A stretch of 23,153 nucleotides of DNA, from assembly GCA_001970955.1 (NCBI GenBank), contig MPUH01001134.1:1-23153 (forward strand), given 5' to 3'. This document shows positions 22,983-23,153 of the stretch, piece after piece. A model generated the notes under the pieces. The model saw only the letters and a program-made list of their open reading frames with translations. It was not told the DNA's origin and searched no databases. The stretch comes from Stentor coeruleus. Its lineage: Eukaryota > Ciliophora > Heterotrichea > Heterotrichida > Stentoridae. Position 1 is the first letter of the stretch. Each line of letters begins with the position of its first letter. The translations under genes and the position numbers were made by a program.

Positions 22983-23153
22983 ATGCTAATAGCAAATTTA
23001 GCATTTCTTATGGTAGTTACTGCGAACATTTATTCCTCAGTTATTTTAGTATTTTATAGTGAACTCACATCAGAATCAACTCTTTCAGAGTTCTCAATAT
23101 ACGAAAATAAGCTGAAAATTCAGTCAACTACAAACCTAATGGATGTCCTAGAA
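22983..23153 (+). CDS. Second receptor copy, 5' end only (3' truncated by window)
   Basis: The ATG at 22983 opens a frame that stays open for all 57 codons to the window edge. Aligned without gaps to the gene at 17803, I count 36 identical residues of 57. The signal-peptide region is the most changed (MLIANLAFLMVVTA), while ILVFYS, TSES, LSEFS and KIQSTTN are conserved. It is therefore a tandem paralogue of the large receptor-like protein, beginning at the first PBP1-like module. Whether it is full-length or functional cannot be judged. The intact frame and the conserved start context suggest a live gene. Confidence 0.88.
   Translation, partial: MLIANLAFLMVVTANIYSSVILVFYSELTSESTLSEFSIYENKLKIQSTTNLMDVLE

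Noticed and set aside
1..23153. Reassigned stop codons
   Set aside because: All convincing genes are open under the standard code and end at TAA, TAG or TGA. Only the two doubtful relics would need readthrough.
1..23153. CRISPR arrays, tRNA or rRNA genes, prophage or insertion sequences
   Set aside because: I saw no regularly spaced repeats with unique spacers, no cloverleaf-like or rRNA sequence and no transposase-like protein. The gene content is eukaryotic.

Overview
This window looks like macronuclear DNA from a ciliated protist, most likely a heterotrich of the Stentor type (inference). The DNA is very AT-rich. Long genes (up to 1,144 codons) read straight through with the standard code and no evident introns. 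Several products belong to motile cilia: a clear CCDC39/FAP59 96-nm ruler protein, a CCDC13-like protein and a PGPGxY-repeat (STPGR/SHIPPO) protein. There is no operon structure, and genes lie on both strands with short spacers.

Layout: 1-767 (+) is the 3' end of a WD40-repeat gene. 1150-2997 (-) is a protein kinase with an unrecognised N-terminal half. 2998-4023 has no intact gene but may hold a decayed coding fragment. 4024-4428 (-) encodes a small secreted protein resembling ML/GM2-activator lipid-binding domains. 4831-6180 (-) is CCDC13-like. 6219-6860 (-) is Rab11, and 7062-9782 (+) is CCDC39, divergent from Rab11. 10225-11412 (+) is a TPR protein. 11510-12106 (-) is a divergent Rab-like GTPase. 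12412-13065 (-) is the PGPGxY-repeat protein. 13585-13935 (+) is an uncertain ORF. 14228-16774 (-) is a coiled-coil plus TPR protein with a cysteine at the same place in eight consecutive repeats. 17803-21237 (+) is a large receptor-like membrane protein with what look like two periplasmic-binding-protein-like ectodomains and about nine membrane segments. A second copy of that gene starts at 22983 and runs off the end. Between the two copies lie a possible pseudogene (21764-22644) and a cluster of short repeats (22652-22784).

The middle of the window (4.8-13.1 kb) gathers ciliary structural genes (CCDC13-like, CCDC39, STPGR) with two Rab-type GTPases, one of them Rab11, a family with a known role in membrane delivery to cilia. 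The most novel item is the tandem receptor family at 17.8-23.2 kb. Two single-N positions (9683, 9862) are each flanked by exact duplicated sequence and look like unmerged assembly overlaps. The first artificially lengthens the CCDC39 protein by 30 codons.
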